Source: Clostridium arbusti SL206 (lineage in GTDB: Bacteria; Bacillota; Clostridia; Clostridiales; Clostridiaceae). Taken from it: a stretch of DNA of 64,000 nucleotides. The DNA lies in assembly GCF_000246895.1 (NCBI RefSeq), contig NZ_BAEV01000001.1:1-64000 (forward strand), given 5' to 3'. The notes beneath the pieces were generated by a model. The model did no database searches. It saw nothing but the letters and a program-made list of their open reading frames with translations, and was not told the DNA's origin. The translations under genes and the position numbers were made by a program. Numbering within the stretch: position 1 is the stretch's first letter; each line of letters opens with the position of its first letter. Below are positions 55,002 through 63,272 of the stretch, piece by piece.

Positions 55002-55159
55002 GGCATTTTCAAATAAATAACTAGTCAGTATACTAGTCTATTATGAATCATACTACGTTAACAGAACCCTCTGATAGCACCACTATCATCAGAACCTGTT
55101 TCCTTATATGATTCAAAATATACGTCGTATCTTTGGCTTGTTATTTATTTTCATATGCC
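55002..55159 (-). repeat. Full-length dispersed palindromic repeat (158 bp) upstream of the nitrogenase-like operon
   Basis: Inverted relative to the copy at 8325 and similar over the full length. Ends GGCATTTTCAAATAAATAA and, inverted, GGCATATGAAAATAAATAA; flanked by TAA at 54999-55001 and 55160-55162. The interior pairs GAATCATA with TATGATTC and GATAG with CTATC. The left edge lies only about 5 bases from the ribosome binding site of the nifD-like gene, so it forms part of that gene's leader or separates it from its promoter. Confidence 0.85.
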
Positions 55160-55282
55160 TAAACAAAACTTTTTTAGAATTGGTTTAAGCAAATATCTAA
55201 TATAATACTACTGAAGTATATTCATACTCCATGAATCATAAATACTTATAAGCTTAGTTTATAATATAAATTTTTTAATAAA

Positions 55283-55320
55283 ACAAAAAAAGGGTATACT
55301 TCTATCAACGAAGTATACCC
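55283..55320 (-). terminator. Terminator downstream of the thiamine-binding protein gene
   Basis: On the minus strand GGGTATACTTC and GAAGTATACCC (11-bp stem, 7-base loop) are followed by TTTTTTTGTTTT. It lies ~100 bases past the stop of the gene at 55419. Confidence 0.9.
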
Positions 55321-55418
55321 TCTGGTTTTCCAGTCAGATATATTAACAAATGCATAATTCCTATATGTTTAATTGGTTATTAATAATATATATTAATTTA
55401 CTATGTTTGTCAACTACC

Positions 55419-55721
55419 TCAATCCAATTTTTCTCTCACTGAATTTAATTTTTGATCCATAGAAGCCTCTTTATCTCTTCTATCATCTATATTAATAGTA
55501 GTAAGAACTCTCTTAGCACCATTCTCAAAAGGTATTTCATGCATCTTTCTTATAACTTCTAAAATCACATTAAGTTCTCCTTCAAAAACTGTTGCCATAG
55601 GGGTAAGTTCATATTTAATACGTTTTTCATCCTTTAAAATTTTATGACAACCAGCCACATATTTGCTAACACTGGTTGATCCTGTTCCCAGTGGTACTAT
55701 TGTTACTTGAGCTATAGCCAT
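55419..55721 (-). CDS. Thiamine-binding protein of the MTH1187/YkoF-like family (DUF77)
   Basis: A 100-residue ferredoxin-fold protein: VTIVPLGTGSTSVSKYVAGC at the N terminus, YELTPMATVFEG near 38 and RVLTTINIDDRRD near 70 are the family pattern. Members bind thiamine or related pyrimidines; the role is unclear. It is the last gene of a three-gene set with a GDPD and an unknown protein (24-bp gap). Confidence 0.88.
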   Translation of the reverse strand: MAIAQVTIVPLGTGSTSVSKYVAGCHKILKDEKRIKYELTPMATVFEGELNVILEVIRKMHEIPFENGAKRVLTTINIDDRRDKEASMDQKLNSVREKLD

Positions 55722-55745
55722 ATCAATCCCTCCAAATAATAATTT

Positions 55746-56222
55746 TTAAACTTTTATGAAAAATAAATTATCTTTTTTACTATCGTCAACTATTGAAAAT
55801 CTACTAATGTCTATATTAGTATAATTTTCTGATTCTCTAATAACTTTCTTTATAATATCATTTTTAAATTTAATCTGATTTTGAAGCTTTATTTCTTTCA
55901 TAACAGAGTACTCTATATGTGATGGTATATTTCCAACAATATAAAGCGGAAATAAATTTTCTATTATTTTATTTATAAGTGCAAACTCATAAATAGAAGC
56001 ATCTATAATATTGGTGCCACATACATTAAAGCAATGAGCATATTGTCTTCTATATCCATTTATCTCTACAAATATCAATCCCTCTATAGCAGGTACATCC
56101 ATATCAAGCTCCTTACAGCATTGATAAATAAGGCTACACATAATTTTGCTGCTATTTATTACTTGGTAATTTGTTATAAGATATTTACATAGATTATGGA
56201 ATAAATTCATATCTTTATTCAT
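55746..56222 (-). CDS. Unknown protein with a transglutaminase-like Cys-His-Asp pattern
   Basis: A 158-residue cytosolic protein I cannot assign by name. The order Cys29 (KIMCSLIYQCCKELD), His63 (RRQYAHCFNVCG) and Asp74 (NIIDASIYEF) resembles the catalytic triad and strand spacing of small transglutaminase-like cysteine peptidases. The segment AHCFNVCGTNIIDAS is similar to the common HxWV..G..iD pattern. It follows the GDPD gene by 32 bp. The enzymatic reading is inference; the first Cys could also be one of the neighbouring cysteines. Confidence 0.55.
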   Translation of the reverse strand: MNKDMNLFHNLCKYLITNYQVINSSKIMCSLIYQCCKELDMDVPAIEGLIFVEINGYRRQYAHCFNVCGTNIIDASIYEFALINKIIENLFPLYIVGNIPSHIEYSVMKEIKLQNQIKFKNDIIKKVIRESENYTNIDISRFSIVDDSKKDNLFFIKV

Positions 56223-56254
56223 TCACATCACCATATTTAACATAACTCTTTAAT

Positions 56255-56986
56255 TTAAATTTGTAAAATCTCATTTAGCTTATCTGGATAATCTGTTATA
56301 ATCCCATCTATGTTTAATTCTATCATTCTCTTCATATCTTCATCTTTATTCACTGTATAAGCATTAATCATTATTTTTCTCTCATGCATACTATTAACTA
56401 TTTTTTTACTTATAATTGATCTAAAGTTAGGATGTAATGCATCAGCACCTACTAATTTTACATATTTATATGGTTTATATAAAATTTCTGAACATAATAA
56501 TCCAGTTTTAATATGTCCATCATACCTTTTAACTCTAACCATTGAATAATGATTAAAGGAAGATAATATTACATTTTTTCTAAGTTTATATTCATAAATT
56601 TTATCTATTACCTTCTCTTCTAAACCTATATAATCTATTATATTGTTCTTAAGTTCAAGATTTATTAATATATTTTTATCTTTTACATATTCTAAGAACT
56701 CATCAAGATCTGGAATTCTCTCTCCTTGAAATTCCTTACCGAATTTAACTCCTGCATCAAATTTCTGTAATTCATTAAAGGTATAATCTTTAATGTATCC
56801 TTTTCCCGTAGTAGTTCTGTCTATTGTTTCATCATGACAAATAACTACCACTCCATCCTTTGTAACATGTAAATCATTCTCAATACCATCACATCCTGCG
56901 CCAACTGCTTTTTTAAAGGCAATCATAGTATTTTCAGGATATTTTCCACTAAAACCTCTATGTGCAATATTCAATCTTCTTTTCAT
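56255..56986 (-). CDS. glpQ: Glycerophosphodiester phosphodiesterase
   Basis: Hydrolyses glycerophosphodiesters to glycerol-3-phosphate and an alcohol. The 243-residue TIM-barrel protein has the catalytic HRG in IAHRGFSGKYPENTM near 9-23, the metal-binding GIENDLHVTKDGVVVICHDE split over ~38-58, and LNLELKNN near 115. No signal peptide, so it acts in the cytosol. The ATG at 56986 follows GGAG at 10 bases; a longer reading from 57013 includes the ribosome site. It is the first gene of a three-gene operon. Confidence 0.92.
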   Translation of the reverse strand: MKRRLNIAHRGFSGKYPENTMIAFKKAVGAGCDGIENDLHVTKDGVVVICHDETIDRTTTGKGYIKDYTFNELQKFDAGVKFGKEFQGERIPDLDEFLEYVKDKNILINLELKNNIIDYIGLEEKVIDKIYEYKLRKNVILSSFNHYSMVRVKRYDGHIKTGLLCSEILYKPYKYVKLVGADALHPNFRSIISKKIVNSMHERKIMINAYTVNKDEDMKRMIELNIDGIITDYPDKLNEILQI

Positions 56987-57049
56987 ACCTAAATCACTCC
57001 TTATATTTTCCATAATATCACAATTAAGTTAGTAATTTAAGATTAAAGT

Positions 57050-57078
57050 AAAAAAGAACTCATTAGAGCTCTTTTTTA
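57050..57078 (-). terminator. Terminator of tpx
   Basis: AAAAAAGAACTC and GAGCTCTTTTTT pair around ATTA with one mismatch. It lies ~45 bases past the tpx stop on the minus strand. Confidence 0.8.
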
Positions 57079-57120
57079 TTACAGAATGTAAATATCTGTA
57101 TAGATAAAATTTATTTATGA

Positions 57121-57615
57121 TTATTTAGCTTTTTTAGCTTCTTCTAATATTTCTTCATAATTTGGATAATTTGTTATTTCACTTAAATAATCTACATAAG
57201 TTACCTTGCCATTACTATCTACAACAAAAGCAGCTCTTGTAAGTAGTCCAAGTTCTTTAACATATGTTCCTGTATTATTACCAAAAGTTCTATCCTTATA
57301 ATCTGAAAGTGTAATTACTCTTTCAATATCTGCTGCACCGCACCATCTTGCTAAAGCAAAAGGTAAATCCATGGATACAGTATATACGGTAACCCCATCT
57401 ATATTAGCAGCTTTCTCATTAAAAGTTCTTACTTCAAGATCACATACCGGTGTATCTACTGAAGGAACAGTTAAAAATATTCTAACGCCCTTAGTGTCCT
57501 TTAATGAAACAGCCTCAAGTGAATTATTAGCTGCAGTAAACTCTGGAAATGCATCTCCCACCTTTACTTCGTTTCCTTGTAATGTAACTTCATTGCCTTG
57601 AAAAGTAACTTTCAT
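57121..57615 (-). CDS. tpx: Thiol peroxidase, atypical 2-Cys peroxiredoxin (Tpx)
   Basis: Reduces peroxides with thioredoxin. The 164-residue protein has the peroxidatic Cys58 in VPSVDTPVCDLEVR and the resolving Cys in ARWCGAADIE near 92, the Tpx arrangement, and PSVDTPVCD is the family signature. The N terminus contains a tandem repeat of the hexapeptide pattern QGNEVT / QGNEVK. It is monocistronic. With the AhpC-type peroxiredoxin it is the second peroxidase in the window. Confidence 0.93.
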   Translation of the reverse strand: MKVTFQGNEVTLQGNEVKVGDAFPEFTAANNSLEAVSLKDTKGVRIFLTVPSVDTPVCDLEVRTFNEKAANIDGVTVYTVSMDLPFALARWCGAADIERVITLSDYKDRTFGNNTGTYVKELGLLTRAAFVVDSNGKVTYVDYLSEITNYPNYEEILEEAKKAK

Positions 57616-57834
57616 ATCATTCAGTTTATTTATTAAAGATTCTAATTCATAAACAACAGAATCTAATAGATAAACCTCTTCACCTCACTTTATATAATAT
57701 TTAATATCAATTAATATCTTTTCTCTATTAGTAATTTTACTACAGAGCTTTAGATTTGTAAACCTAAAATGCTAATTTTAGTAAATTAAATTTATTTTTA
57801 CCTTTTATCCTAAAAATAATTAAAAGTATTCTAT

Positions 57835-57909
57835 TTATTTACGATTTTTTAATTCAAATATTAGTATACCTAATGTTCCCCTTTTTAATGCTTCTTTAAC
57901 ATAATTCAT
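57835..57909 (-). CDS. Small ORF, 24 aa
   Basis: MNYVKEALKRG then TLGILIFELKNRK, with GGAG 9 bases before the ATG. Amphipathic and basic. It lies in the ~590-bp gap between tpx and the ABM protein. I do not recognise it; it could be a genuine small protein, a remnant or chance. Confidence 0.3.
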   Translation of the reverse strand: MNYVKEALKRGTLGILIFELKNRK

Positions 57910-58050
57910 ACTAATTATCTCCAATATCTAAATACTTTTTTATTTGGGATACATATATTCTTGATGCATATTCACTTGTTGCATTATTAAAATTTACACA
58001 CATGTTACCATTTATCATTAAAAAACATCTTCATATTTTTAATTTTATCT

Positions 58051-58149
58051 ATGAAAATAAAGGATGATTCCTTAAATTTAACATGGACAAGAATATATAA
58101 TCTAGATAATGACACTAACAACTTAAAGGAAGTATTAAACAATAAATAA
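58051..58149 (+). pseudogene. Short frame (32 aa) ending at a hairpin, possible gene remnant
   Basis: MKIKDDSLNLTWTRIYNLDN then DTNNLKEVLNNK, without a ribosome binding site but running straight into the hairpin at 58152. The frame stays open ~20 codons upstream of the ATG. It looks like the 3' end of a lost gene. The rest of the 57616-58203 gap holds nothing else I can call. Confidence 0.3.
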
Positions 58150-58151
58150 AT

Positions 58152-58179
58152 ATAGCTCCACTCTATAGAGTGGAGCTAT
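58152..58179. terminator. Perfect palindrome, likely terminator
   Basis: ATAGCTCCACTC TATA GAGTGGAGCTAT is a perfect 12-bp stem. T runs are poor on both strands. It stands ~25 bases downstream of the ABM monooxygenase stop and just after a short plus-strand frame. Confidence 0.7.
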
Positions 58180-58203
58180 TAAAATCAATTATATCTTACA
58201 ACA

Positions 58204-58491
58204 TTAAATACAGCTATTATAAATATTTATATCCATATCTTTTTCTTGAAATTTTGCAAGTACTGACATTGAATTTACAAAATGAGGTGTCTTCATGTGC
58301 TTATCTAAAGCAGCTTGATCCTGCCATTCTTCTATAAAAGTTAATATCTTGTCATTATTAGCATCTTGATATAAACCATAAGATATATTTTCCTCTTCTT
58401 TTCTACTTTCTTTCACTAATTCAGTGGCAACCTCTTTAAACTTATCTACTTCTCCTGATTTAATGTAACCTTTTGCTATAACTTTAATCAT
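58204..58491 (-). CDS. Antibiotic biosynthesis monooxygenase (ABM) domain protein
   Basis: A 95-residue ferredoxin-like alpha/beta protein of the ABM/YgiN type: MIKVIAKGYIKSGEVDKF at the start, NISYGLYQDANN near 40, FIEEWQDQAALDKHMKTPHF near 52-71. Relatives act as quinol or small-aromatic monooxygenases or heme-related dimers; the substrate is unknown. It is monocistronic. Confidence 0.85.
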   Translation of the reverse strand: MIKVIAKGYIKSGEVDKFKEVATELVKESRKEEENISYGLYQDANNDKILTFIEEWQDQAALDKHMKTPHFVNSMSVLAKFQEKDMDINIYNSCI

Positions 58492-58764
58492 CTTAATCCT
58501 CTACCTTCCCTTTATTTATTATATTTAAAATTTATCTATAAATGATCAAAAATATATACATCATTTTACAATATATGTACTAAGCTTTGTTCATTTATAA
58601 TTCTATTAATAATTATATTTCTAAAATATATAATGTACAAGTAGTAAGACTCATACAATGTTTATAATTATCTCTAAAAATTTATCTTAGCCACATCTAT
58701 ATAAGATATTATCCACAATCAGCATAAAAATTTAATCACATTGTTGATAACTTTTGCCTTTATC

Positions 58765-59709
58765 CTAATTTACAGGCCAAGAAACATCTTTTCCACTTAA
58801 AATTTCCTGTATACCTATAGCAGGATGTAGTGACATTCTTTTCATTGCTTCCTCCGTATGTGCCGCTGTATGCGGTGTTACAATTACATTTTCCAACTTA
58901 AAAATAGGGTTATCTTCTGAAGGTACTTCTCCTTCGTATACATCAATAGCTGCTCCTGCAATCTTATTATTTAAAAGTGCCTCCACTAACGCATTATTAT
59001 TCACAACCTCACCTCTAGCTGTATTTATAAGAAAGGCTTCCGGTTTCATAAGTGAAAACTCTCTTTCCCCTATAAGATTTTTTGTAGATTCAGTAAGAGG
59101 TACATGCAAACTTATAAAATCCGAATGCTTAAAAACATATTCTAGGTCGTCCGTAATTTCTATATATTCTGATTCCTCTAACTCATTAATATTTCTCTTA
59201 AATTCTATAACCTTCATTCCAAATCCCTTTGATGCCTTAGTTGCTACAAGTTTCCCTATACTGCCTGCTCCAATAATTCCAAGTACCTTTCCCTCAAGAT
59301 CCATACTAAGATTTTCCCTTATGTTAAAATTCCCTTTTCTAAGTTCTCTATCATATAAGAAAAGTTTCTTTGCCAGCGAAATAATAAGACCCATTGTGTA
59401 TTCTGCCACTGTATTTTTGTTTGACTCTGGGGAATTGGTTACTCTTATACCACGTTTTGTGGCTTCCTTAACATCTATATTGTCTACACCCACACCAAAT
59501 TTTGATATAACCTTAAGCTTTATACCAGCCTCCATAATCTTTGCTGTAATAAGAGCCATACGTACAAGTATGGCATCACAATCTTTAACTTCTTTTATAA
59601 GAGTTTCTTCACGTATATTTTCTGCTATTTTTATTTCATATCCAAACTTCTTAAGATAATCTTTTCCCTCTTTATCTATATCCTCAGTAATTAGCACTTT
59701 ATAACTCAT
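58765..59709 (-). CDS. D-isomer-specific 2-hydroxyacid dehydrogenase (phosphoglycerate dehydrogenase-like)
   Basis: A 314-residue dehydrogenase with GKVLGIIGAGSIGKLVATKA near 140-159, catalytic Arg in INTARGEVVNNNALVEAL near 228, Glu in DVYEGEVPSEDNPI near 257 and His in VTPHTAAHTEEAM near 280. The length and SerA-like motifs suit the short PGDH group without an ACT domain. The ATG at 59709 follows AGAGGGTG. It stands alone, not with serC, so the substrate could be another 2-hydroxy acid. It is a paralogue of the gene at 40470. Confidence 0.83.
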   Translation of the reverse strand: MSYKVLITEDIDKEGKDYLKKFGYEIKIAENIREETLIKEVKDCDAILVRMALITAKIMEAGIKLKVISKFGVGVDNIDVKEATKRGIRVTNSPESNKNTVAEYTMGLIISLAKKLFLYDRELRKGNFNIRENLSMDLEGKVLGIIGAGSIGKLVATKASKGFGMKVIEFKRNINELEESEYIEITDDLEYVFKHSDFISLHVPLTESTKNLIGEREFSLMKPEAFLINTARGEVVNNNALVEALLNNKIAGAAIDVYEGEVPSEDNPIFKLENVIVTPHTAAHTEEAMKRMSLHPAIGIQEILSGKDVSWPVN

Positions 59710-59843
59710 AAAACACCCTCTTTTCAAATTAATAATTTGATTATAATATTGCTTTTGTAATTATATTATACTATTACATTACTAGTCTTTAAAATAAATT
59801 ACTATAGTATCATTTTGCCCTTCACTCTGTTATACTTATCTTT

Positions 59844-60518
59844 ATGGTAAAAACAATAAAAGAGGTGTTTTATATAAATACAAATTACAAAAATACAGAG
59901 AATAAATATGAAATCAAGGAAAACATTGTTTTGATATCTTTGCTAAAAAAAGATGGTTCAGAAATCATAGCTAAAATAGATGCAGATGATATGGAAAAAG
60001 TTAAAGGTATTGGAACTTGGTTCGCTGAGTGGCATAAGGACTTTAATAGCTATCTAGCTCAAAACATAAGTTCAACTAAGACTAATAAAAAGTCTAAACC
60101 AATGAAACAAAGTCTACAGAGTGTAATATTAGATACTAATCCCAAAACTCCAATTAAGCATTTAAACGGTAATACTTTAGATAATAGAAAATGCAATCTA
60201 GAAATAGTTGAAAGAAACACTAAAAATGATTATGAAATTGTAGATGAAAACACAATTGCCATAATATTAAGAGATAGAAATGGTAATGAATGCTCTAAAG
60301 CATTAATATCTAAAGAAGATTTAAATACTGTAATTACTGATGCCTATAGTTGGGTAAAGTATAAGAGACATAATGATATTTTCGTTGTAGCAAATACTCC
60401 TAATGGGCGAATCTACCTAGATAGAATAATTATGAATCCTGATGATACTGAAACTATTCATCATATTAATCTTAATCCATTAGATAATAGACGATCTAAT
60501 TTGGAGAAGAAGCTATAA
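59844..60518 (+). CDS. Duplicated HNH-like protein
   Basis: A 224-residue protein with two related halves. Each ends in an HNH-like motif: KHLNGNTLDNRKCNLE near 110-126 and HHINLNPLDNRRSNLE near 205-220, each preceded by a small beta domain with a conserved aromatic/Trp segment (GTWFAEW and YSWVKYK). The halves look like an internal duplication of an HNH/AP2-type homing-nuclease unit. The second half keeps HH..N; the first has KH, so only one may be active. The start is uncertain: AGAGGTG at 59860-59866 is followed by no ATG or GTG at the right distance, while the ATG at 59844 has no ribosome site. Confidence 0.65.
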   Translation: MVKTIKEVFYINTNYKNTENKYEIKENIVLISLLKKDGSEIIAKIDADDMEKVKGIGTWFAEWHKDFNSYLAQNISSTKTNKKSKPMKQSLQSVILDTNPKTPIKHLNGNTLDNRKCNLEIVERNTKNDYEIVDENTIAIILRDRNGNECSKALISKEDLNTVITDAYSWVKYKRHNDIFVVANTPNGRIYLDRIIMNPDDTETIHHINLNPLDNRRSNLEKKL

Positions 60519-60523
60519 CTCAT

Positions 60524-60581
60524 AAAATAAAGGATTTCATACTGAAATTAATTTTACTTTCAGTATGAAATCCTTTATTTT
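60524..60581. terminator. Long bidirectional terminator
   Basis: A perfect 24-bp stem (AAAATAAAGGATTTCATACT continuing GAAA, with its complement) and a ~10-base loop separates the convergent HNH-like and MFS genes. It has A and T runs on both sides. Confidence 0.93.
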
Positions 60582-60623
60582 TTATACTTAAGTCATTTAC
60601 TTAACAATTATAAATAATACTAA

Positions 60624-61814
60624 TTACAATGATTCTTTAATCGGGCTATCTTCATATTCTAGTTTATATTTTGATATCCTTAATTGTAAAATGAATAGAG
60701 CTAATCCTATCAAAGTAATTATTGGGGCTATCAATGCAAGATCACTTATCGGAAGATATGCTATTGATATACCTCCAATAAATGCCCCTCCAGCATTGCC
60801 AAGATTCATTGCAGATTGATTTAATGTACTGGCCAATGTAGGCGCATCTGAACTCAAATCTAGAATACGGAATTGAAGCATTGGAACTAAAGAAAATGCT
60901 AAAATTCCAAATACTAATACACCGGGTACCATAAGTATTTCTGAAAATTGAACAAAATAGAGAACAACAAAAAATGATAGAAATACAATTAGACTCAATA
61001 ATAGTGCTCTATTAATGTTCCAATCAGCTAGCTTTCCACCCAATATATTACCTATAGTTACCCCTACGCCAAAAATTACAAGTAAAAAAGATACAGAATG
61101 CTCACTATAACCTGTAACTTTAGTTAAAATAGGTGTAATGTATGTGAATAATGCAAAAACACTACCAAAGCTAAACATAGCTACCAATAAAGCTAGCCAT
61201 ATATCTCCACGTTTTAAAACTGCTAACTCTTTTTTAATGGAGGATTTATCTTCTTGTTTATTATCTTTTGGTACAAGACATGTTATTCCAAGCAGCGAAA
61301 TTACCCCTATAAGTGCAATAATTATAAAACTGCTCCGCCATCCCCATTGTTGTCCAATAAATGTTCCAAATGGAACACCTACTACATTGGACACAGTTAA
61401 TCCAGTAAACATTAGTGCCATAGCACTAGCACGCCTTGATCGTTCCACTAGATTAGCTGCCATAATTGCACCTACTCCGAAAAATGTTCCATGTGCAAGT
61501 GAAGTTATTAAACGAGCCATAAGCAATAATCCATAATTTTGAGCAAAAGCTGCAAAAACATTACCTATACAGAAAAAGCACATCAATAATATTAATAAGT
61601 TCTTTTTTGCCATTTTACAGGTTATTAATACGAGAATAGGACCACCAATGGCAACTCCCAATGCATAACCAGTAATCAATTGTCCTGCTGCTGATATAGA
61701 TGAATGTACATCTGCTGCAACATCAGGTAACAATCCCATAATAATAAATTCAGTCATTCCAATTGAAAATGCACCAATAACTAATGTCCACAGTGCTGCT
61801 GGATACTTTTTCAT
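60624..61814 (-). CDS. MFS transporter, drug/sugar efflux type (AraJ/YdhP-like)
   Basis: A 396-residue, 12-helix exporter. The N terminus LVIGAFSIGMTEFIIMGLLP and the MFS loop between helices 2 and 3 (GPILVLITCKMAKKNLL) fit the DHA1 subgroup of arabinose/chloramphenicol-type efflux pumps. The substrate is unknown. It is monocistronic, with GAGAGATGA-type ribosome signals before the ATG. Confidence 0.88.
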   Translation of the reverse strand: MKKYPAALWTLVIGAFSIGMTEFIIMGLLPDVAADVHSSISAAGQLITGYALGVAIGGPILVLITCKMAKKNLLILLMCFFCIGNVFAAFAQNYGLLLMARLITSLAHGTFFGVGAIMAANLVERSRRASAMALMFTGLTVSNVVGVPFGTFIGQQWGWRSSFIIIALIGVISLLGITCLVPKDNKQEDKSSIKKELAVLKRGDIWLALLVAMFSFGSVFALFTYITPILTKVTGYSEHSVSFLLVIFGVGVTIGNILGGKLADWNINRALLLSLIVFLSFFVVLYFVQFSEILMVPGVLVFGILAFSLVPMLQFRILDLSSDAPTLASTLNQSAMNLGNAGGAFIGGISIAYLPISDLALIAPIITLIGLALFILQLRISKYKLEYEDSPIKESL

Positions 61815-62168
61815 TAAACATCATCTCTCTTTTCATATTAATTTAACAATGAATGATTATTCTAATATTTATTATATATTAACTATTTTATAACTTAAAC
61901 AATATATTAAAGGATTTCAAACAATAAAAAGAGTACTTCTAATGATGTGCTCTTAAAAATATTATTCTTATTTTTCATACAACATCCTCAAAATTATTTT
62001 CATATAATCTTTTAAATTAATATATACACTTTCAGCAGGCATTGGAATTTTTCCAGGGATAAGAAAAGTATTCTCAATTTACTTTTTAGTAGCTTTCATA
62101 TCGTTGCAACTTTAATTAATATTATGATAAAATCTAGTTATTATATATTCTTTCGAGGAGCTAATATT
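61815..62168. other. Intergenic region between the MFS and UvrC-like genes, no gene seen
   Basis: About 350 bases between divergent genes. A plus-strand frame SAGIGIFPGIRKVFS near 62033-62077 lacks a start and ribosome site; it may be a remnant or chance. GAGGAG at 62155-62160 is the UvrC-like gene's ribosome site. Confidence 0.4.
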
Positions 62169-63272
62169 ATGAACTTAAAAGAAAAAATTAAAAAACTCCC
62201 TTCATCCCCAGGAGTGTATCTTATGAAGGATTCCCTTAATAGTGTTATTTATGTTGGTAAATCAAAAAAACTAAAAAGTAGGGTTAAATCCTATTTTCAA
62301 AACTCAAAATCACATTCTTCAAAGATTGTAAAATTAGTCAAAAATCTAAAGGACTTTGAATATATACTTACTGATACAGAATTTGAAGCCCTTATGTTAG
62401 AATGCAAATTGATAAAAGAAATTAAACCTATATATAACAAACTGATGAAAAATCCTAAGTCCTATTCTTACATAAAAGTAAAAATCAATGAAAAATATCC
62501 TGATATTGAACTTGCTAGTGAATCCTCCAAAGATGATGATAATATTTATTTGGGACCCTACACAAATAAAAACACAGTAGAAAGAGCACTTCAAGGAATT
62601 AAAGAATGTTGTAAAATACTATGTAATAATACTTCACAAAAAGCTTATGGTTGTTTGAATTATTCTTTAGGCTTATGTATTGGTATGTGTTTAGATAAAA
62701 CTCCAAGTCAGCAGTATTCTTCCATATTTGACAAAATACTAAACTTACTTAATGGAACTGACAAAAGTATTCTTGAGGAGATGGAGTATACTATGAATAC
62801 TGCATCAGAAAACTTTGATTTTGAGAATGCTGCTAAATATAGAGATTATATAAGTGCAGTAAAATATCTACTCAGTAATATGAAAGTTGTGGATTTTATA
62901 AAAGAGAATAAAAATATTGCTTTACTTGAGTATTTAGATGATGATAACTTTAAATTCTTTCTCATCAAAGGAAATGAATTACTTTTTAGTGAGAAGTACA
63001 CAATAAAAAATTTTAGCTCTAAACAATTAAAATCTATTTTAAAAACCAAGATTTTATTTTACTTTAATGATGAAATTTTAAAAGATTCAATAGAAATTGG
63101 AAAAGAAAAACTAGATGAATCTCAAATAATTTATAATTACTTGAAGAATAAATCTATTAGTAGTTATTGTAAACATATAATAATTCTAGATAACTGGCTT
63201 AGTGATATGAACAATATGGATATTGACAATGCACTTAACAAATTACTTTTTAACCTGACTAACTTGGTGTAA
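62169..63272 (+). CDS. Short UvrC-like protein (GIY-YIG nuclease with UVR domain)
   Basis: A 367-residue protein homologous to the N-terminal part of UvrC. The GIY-YIG nuclease lies at about 12-90 (SPGVYLMKD, VIYVGKSKKLKSRV, DTEFEALMLE), followed by the cysteine-bearing middle region and a UVR motif (ENFDFENAAKYRDYISAVKY, about 218-237). The C-terminal RNase H-like nuclease and helix-hairpin-helix domains of full UvrC (~600 residues) are absent, so only 3'-type incision is expected, as with E. coli Cho. I use the ATG at 62169 (GAGGAG upstream), not 62124. The last codons lie inside the structured element that follows. Confidence 0.88.
   Translation: MNLKEKIKKLPSSPGVYLMKDSLNSVIYVGKSKKLKSRVKSYFQNSKSHSSKIVKLVKNLKDFEYILTDTEFEALMLECKLIKEIKPIYNKLMKNPKSYSYIKVKINEKYPDIELASESSKDDDNIYLGPYTNKNTVERALQGIKECCKILCNNTSQKAYGCLNYSLGLCIGMCLDKTPSQQYSSIFDKILNLLNGTDKSILEEMEYTMNTASENFDFENAAKYRDYISAVKYLLSNMKVVDFIKENKNIALLEYLDDDNFKFFLIKGNELLFSEKYTIKNFSSKQLKSILKTKILFYFNDEILKDSIEIGKEKLDESQIIYNYLKNKSISSYCKHIIILDNWLSDMNNMDIDNALNKLLFNLTNLV

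Noticed and set aside
55002..55159. Riboswitch in the leader of the nitrogenase-like operon
   Set aside because: The same sequence occurs at unrelated loci in both orientations with inverted ends and 3-bp flanking duplications, so it is a mobile repeat.
62033..62110. Short plus-strand frame SAGIGIFPGIRKVF as a gene end
   Set aside because: No start, no ribosome site, no recognisable family; too short to support.
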